Shown here: positions 14,702-17,034 of the stretch, piece after piece
How positions within the stretch are numbered: the stretch's first letter is position 1
Layout: every line of letters begins with the position of its first letter
Source: an uncultured Lachnospiraceae bacterium
GTDB taxonomy: Bacteria; Bacillota; Clostridia; Lachnospirales; Lachnospiraceae
Assembly (NCBI GenBank): GCA_910586255.1
Contig: CAJUHR010000054.1
Location: 1-17,034, forward strand
Reading direction: 5' to 3'
DNA length: 17,034 nucleotides
Translations under genes and position numbers: made by a program
The notes under the pieces: model-generated
What the model was told of the DNA's origin: nothing
Database searches by the model: none
Seen by the model: the letters and a program-made list of their open reading frames with translations, nothing else

Positions 14702-15233
14702 CACCAGTTTCTCCTTTATGGAAGAACGGCGTCCCCAGTTGCGCTCTGCCGGCACGAAAGGCGTCATACCGTCTTGAATATTGACTGTATTGGCTCTGGA
14801 CAATTTTTACATCCCCAATACGAGGAAGCCATTCCTTTACTTTGCTGTAAGAATCAAGATACAATGTGGTTATTGCCTCAAACAGAAAACAACCTTTCCT
14901 TATGGCAAGCTCTTTTAAGGAAAGAGCTTCCCGCACATTGCTGGTCATTGGTTTTTCCACAATTACATGAAGACCTTTTTCCAGCGCCTGCCTGCAATAG
15001 ACTTCATGCAGAAAATTTGGCACTGCCACATAAACCGTATCAATGCCCGTTTCATATAATTCCTCAAAATTACTGCATACATGAGGCACGCTATTCTCCC
15101 TGCACAGCTTTTCTGTTCTGAGCATGGAGCGGAGCGTCCCCAATATGCCTAAGACCTCAAGGCCTTCCAGCTTTACCAGTAAAGGCAAAAACTCCTGTAC
15201 GATTAAGCCGGAGCCGATAATTCCCAGCTTCAT
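14679..15233 (-). pseudogene. Gfo/Idh/MocA-family oxidoreductase, 3'-truncated
   Basis: Residues 1-162 are a normal NAD(P)-binding half of a Gfo/Idh/MocA dehydrogenase: nucleotide loop LGIIGSGLIVQEF near the start, VAVPNFLH at 69-75 and VIVEKP at 90-95. Similarity stops at RRYDAFRAG (about 14748), where the family should go on for some 150 residues of substrate-binding domain. Instead the frame runs 22 unrelated residues into the start of the WYL regulator and stops at 14679. Half of the active site is missing, so this is a remnant left by a deletion. The start at 15233 places the Rossmann motif correctly; GGAG is only three to four bases away, and ATG 15257 is the alternative. Confidence 0.75.
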
Positions 15234-15257
15234 TTTCTCCAGTTCCCTTCTCCTCAT

Positions 15258-15288
15258 GTAACAGTTCAGATAGCCCTTGAACCGTTAC
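15258..15288. repeat. Inverted repeat of the GTWACNGTTCA type
   Basis: GTAACAGTTC / GAACCGTTAC pair at 9 of 10 positions around an 11-base loop, just upstream of the truncated oxidoreductase. The arms resemble the GTTACTGTTCA sequences at 5428 and 15523. A minus-strand open frame (MIEEVTVQGLSELLHEEKG) also passes through here, so chance within old coding sequence cannot be excluded. Confidence 0.4.
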
Positions 15289-15330
15289 CTCCTCGATCAT
15301 TTTGGCAAATATCTTTAAGAGACCTTACAG

Positions 15331-15492
15331 CAGACATGTTCCGTATGCCAATCAACGGCCTTCTTTGTTTTCTGTTCATGTCCCAGGCTGTATCCGGGCC
15401 GCTGCAGCTATGACCAGAAAAGCATCTGGTACATCGCGGTCTTAACTGTAATCACTATAACACCAATTCTTGGATTTGTCATTATACTGTAA
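15331..15492 (+). pseudogene. Possible 3' remnant of a small membrane protein
   Basis: Within the 480-base gap between the oxidoreductase remnant and the GyrI-like gene, one plus-strand frame has no start codon. It reads a cysteine-rich stretch (CSCPRLYPGRCSYDQKSIWY), then a clear membrane helix (IAVLTVITITPILGFVIIL), and ends at TAA 15490-15492. The combination looks like the tail of a real membrane protein. The rest of the gap (15493-15738) holds the inverted repeat at 15523 and a small palindrome ACAAT-3-ATTGT (15689-15701) near a TTGAAC, but no complete promoter I can defend. Confidence 0.3.
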
Positions 15493-15522
15493 TATAATTT
15501 GATTTTTCTGAATTATTCCAGT

Positions 15523-15550
15523 GTTACTGTTCACACCCAATGTCAGTAAC
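15523..15550. repeat. Inverted repeat containing the GTTACTGTTCACA repeat
   Basis: GTTACTG (15523-15529) pairs perfectly with CAGTAAC (15544-15550) around a 14-base loop. The first 13 bases are identical to 5428-5440. It is a candidate short dispersed palindromic repeat. Confidence 0.45.
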
Positions 15551-15738
15551 ATCGATTTCGAGATGGTTTTATTTTCAGGTCTTCACATAATTTGGTAATG
15601 GTGGTAAAATAAATAAACTTATATAAAACAGCCCCTTAAGTTCATGTCCGGCAAAAGCAATTATATTACTGGGGCACACAGTCATTGAACAATACCATTG
15701 TGCTAACCATGTGAAAAAATAAAGAGAGTGACAAATCA

Positions 15739-16200
15739 ATGAAAATCAAAAGATGCGAAAAAAAGTCCTTTATTGTAATCGGAAAAGAAGGGGCGACAAC
15801 AGACGGAGCCGGCTTTATTCAGAGGCTATGGGATGAAGCAAATTCCCATTTTGGAGAAATAAAGCATCTGGCAAAGAGAGATGAAAGTGGAAACATCTGT
15901 GGAATATGGGGCGCAATGTCTGACTTCTCCCGTTCCTTCCAGCCCTGGGAAGGCTTTAAAAAAGGACTTTACCTTGCAGGGGTGGAGTGTAATGAGGACG
16001 CGGAAGCTCCGAATGGCTGGACAAAGTGGGTAATTCCCGGCTATGAGTATATTTATGTGGAATGTGAAAATGATGACATTTTTCCGGATGTAATACAATA
16101 TCTGCAGGAGCATGGTATTGCTCTGGTGGGCGCGATCCATGATTTTACATGTCCTCAGACCGGAAAGGGATTCATGTTTTTTCCAATAAGGAAGCTGTAA
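15739..16200 (+). CDS. GyrI-like small-molecule-binding (AraC effector-binding-type) protein
   Basis: 153 residues, about the size of a stand-alone GyrI-like domain. It begins KIKRCEKKSFIVIGKEG, the usual first strand of the family, followed by GFIQRLWDEANSHFGEI, GNICGIWGAMSDFS and the C-terminal GYEYIYVECEND strand with the acidic residues typical of the ligand pocket. No DNA-binding domain is attached. Such proteins bind hydrophobic or cationic small molecules and can act as sensors, hydrolases or gyrase inhibitors; which applies here cannot be told. GAGAG lies about 11 bases before the ATG, a moderate site. A DUF3795 gene follows after 26 bases, now truncated. Confidence 0.8.
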   Translation: MKIKRCEKKSFIVIGKEGATTDGAGFIQRLWDEANSHFGEIKHLAKRDESGNICGIWGAMSDFSRSFQPWEGFKKGLYLAGVECNEDAEAPNGWTKWVIPGYEYIYVECENDDIFPDVIQYLQEHGIALVGAIHDFTCPQTGKGFMFFPIRKL

Positions 16201-16226
16201 AATAGAGAATTTATGGAGGATGAAAA

Positions 16227-16358
16227 ATGAAACGAGACTTGGGAATCGCAAGGTGTGGACTTGCTTGTTGCCTGTGTTCAGATTCTAAATATTGTTTCAC
16301 TACCTACTTCATGTCATACCTTGTTCCATGTGAGAAAAGAATTCCTTCTGTTAATTGA
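16227..16358 (+). pseudogene. DUF3795 gene, truncated after its first 20 residues
   Basis: A good GGAGG (16215-16219) precedes ATG 16227 by seven bases. The first residues, MKRDLGIARCGLACCLCSDS, match the cysteine-rich N-terminus of DUF3795 proteins (Y/RCGLXCXXC...). After about residue 22 the similarity ends. The frame then runs on the antisense strand of the PNPOx gene to TGA at 16356-16358, giving only 43 residues. The rest of the domain, including the second cysteine cluster, is absent, so a rearrangement joined this gene to the convergent PNPOx gene near 16290. It was probably co-transcribed with the GyrI-like gene. Confidence 0.65.
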
Positions 16359-16723
16359 ATACATAATATAATCGTATTTTCATCGTTGAAATCAGTATGA
16401 CCGTTATTAATCCATGCAGCAAAGACCTTTTTCAGCTTCTCAGCAATCACACAATTCTCCTTTTTTCCAAAATAGCCTAAGCTGATGCCTCTCCCATGTG
16501 CTGTAAACCATTCACCGGCGATTGCAACAACGGAATTATCATTTATATGTTTCATTTTATTCGAGAGTGCATGAGTAATGATATAAAATGAACCATTTTC
16601 GTAATAGGCATTTACATATCGCGCATAAGGAGTTGCATTTTCCGTTGTTGCCAATGCGATAATTGTATCTTTTCCGAAACGCTCCATCATGATCTGTTCT
16701 GCTTCTCGACAAAATTTTTTCAT
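16304..16723 (-). CDS. Pyridoxamine 5'-phosphate oxidase-like (FMN-binding split-barrel) protein
   Basis: 139-residue soluble protein of the PNPOx-like split-barrel superfamily. The pattern follows the family: an N-terminal helix (EAEQIMMERFG), DTIIALATTENATPYARYVN as the first barrel strands, GSFYIITHALSNKMKHI as the flavin-phosphate region with K residues, NSVVAIAGEWFTAHGRG, then a C-terminal ILCIQLTEGILFS strand. Family members bind FMN, F420 or haem and are often general stress or detoxification proteins; true pyridoxamine oxidase activity is unlikely at this size. GAGGAAG lies about 10 bases before the ATG. A possible promoter with a palindrome in its spacer lies upstream. Its 3' end overlaps the antisense tail of the truncated DUF3795 frame. 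Confidence 0.82.
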   Translation of the reverse strand: MKKFCREAEQIMMERFGKDTIIALATTENATPYARYVNAYYENGSFYIITHALSNKMKHINDNSVVAIAGEWFTAHGRGISLGYFGKKENCVIAEKLKKVFAAWINNGHTDFNDENTIILCIQLTEGILFSHGTRYDMK

Positions 16724-16760
16724 GAAATCATTCTTCCTCTGAATCTTGGTTTGCTCTCTG

Positions 16761-16791
16761 ATTAAAACTATTACAGGCTGTAAGCTGTCAA
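16761..16791 (-). promoter_or_regulatory. Possible promoter with operator palindrome for the PNPOx-like gene
   Basis: On the minus strand a consensus TTGACA (16791-16786) is followed after 19 bases by TTTAAT (16766-16761). The spacer contains a perfect palindrome TTACAG-G-CTGTAA (16771-16783). The long spacer and an operator inside it resemble repressor- or MerR-type control, though the -10 is weak. Confidence 0.4.
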
Positions 16792-16803
16792 ACTGAGGCG
16801 TAG

Positions 16804-17034
16804 CTATCCTCTCAGATTTTTTAAAGCATCGGGGCTATTTGAGATGATCATTCCAACTGTCTGACATATTTCCAGGTCTGGGCAGCCACCACATGTTTCC
16901 ACACCCTTTTTCAATGCACATTGACGAATACCGCAAAGATTTTCGCAGTGTACAGTTTTAATCCCATCAACACGAGAGAGATTTATGAGGTGAAATATAT
17001 TGTGAAAATCCATATAACCGGACAGAATACAGAT
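16804..17034 (-). CDS. DUF3795-domain protein, partial at the right edge
   Basis: The frame is open from the right edge to the stop at 16804, so the N-terminus lies outside the window; the internal ATG at 17013 is not the true start. The visible 76 residues contain the second cysteine cluster of DUF3795: HCENLCGIRQCALKKGVETC, then GGCPDLEICQTVG, ending SPDALKNLRG. The spacing CX4-CX12-CX2-CX5-C suggests metal binding. The function of the family is not established. It lies 80 bases upstream of the PNPOx gene on the same strand. It is not the missing half of the truncated copy at 16227 in any simple way, since the two are on opposite strands with a gene between. Confidence 0.75.
   Translation of the reverse strand: MCILSGYMDFHNIFHLINLSRVDGIKTVHCENLCGIRQCALKKGVETCGGCPDLEICQTVGMIISNSPDALKNLRG

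Noticed and set aside
15233..15330. Minus-strand frame MIEEVTVQGLSELLHEEKG as a separate gene
   Set aside because: It opens just after a stop, lacks homology I recognise, and runs into the oxidoreductase in another frame; it may be an old gene end but cannot be supported.
1..17034. CRISPR array, tRNA, rRNA, integrase, transposase or toxin-antitoxin pair
   Set aside because: No regularly spaced repeats, no cloverleaf or rRNA-like stretch, and no protein with the relevant catalytic motifs was seen.

Overview
The window looks like chromosome from a Firmicute, most likely a gut Lachnospiraceae (Clostridia). The signs are moderately AT-rich DNA, strong AGGAGG-type ribosome binding sites, canonical TTGNNN-17-TANNNT promoters and familiar clostridial small families (VanZ, WYL/YafY regulator, C2-C2 zinc-ribbon protein, DUF3795, DUF3870, GyrI-like). 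The organism is inferred from gene content and cannot be fixed to a genus from sequence alone.

Region 1 (1-5390, minus strand) is an exopolysaccharide/capsule operon. One promoter at 5359-5387 and a leader with a perfect 10-bp hairpin precede, in transcription order, two GT2 glycosyltransferases, a Wzx-type flippase, a GT4-type glycosyltransferase and a VanZ-family membrane protein, ending at an intrinsic terminator (132-160). Region 3 (11045-12642, minus strand) is a Wzz/YveK-type polysaccharide chain-length/co-polymerase gene with its own promoter (12614-12642). That promoter matches the first one in its -35, its -10, its 17-bp spacer length and several spacer bases, so the two units are probably co-regulated parts of one polysaccharide locus.

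Region 2 (5488-11030) sits between these two units and is visibly richer in G+C. It holds a SF2 helicase (minus strand) divergent from a plus-strand unit: a coiled-coil protein of unknown function, two different P-loop ATPases of the BREX BrxC/BrxD (DUF2791-like) type that overlap by 8 bases, and a small gene interrupted by an in-frame TAA. This is the best candidate for an undescribed system: a helicase plus paired BrxD-like ATPases with no methylase, no PglZ and no recognisable nuclease, probably used in phage defence or DNA surveillance. The helicase C-terminus shows an apparent frameshift and the last small gene has a premature stop, so the island may be partly decayed.

Region 4 (12650-17034) is a patchwork of small genes and remnants: a DUF3870 remnant, an unidentified frameshifted remnant, a zinc-ribbon protein beside a WYL regulator, a Gfo/Idh/MocA oxidoreductase truncated immediately upstream of that regulator, a GyrI-like effector-binding protein followed by a truncated DUF3795 gene, a PNPOx-family flavoprotein, and a second DUF3795 gene running off the right edge. 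Short palindromic GTWACNGTTCA-like sequences occur at several junctions. No rRNA, tRNA, CRISPR array, integrase or transposase was seen.
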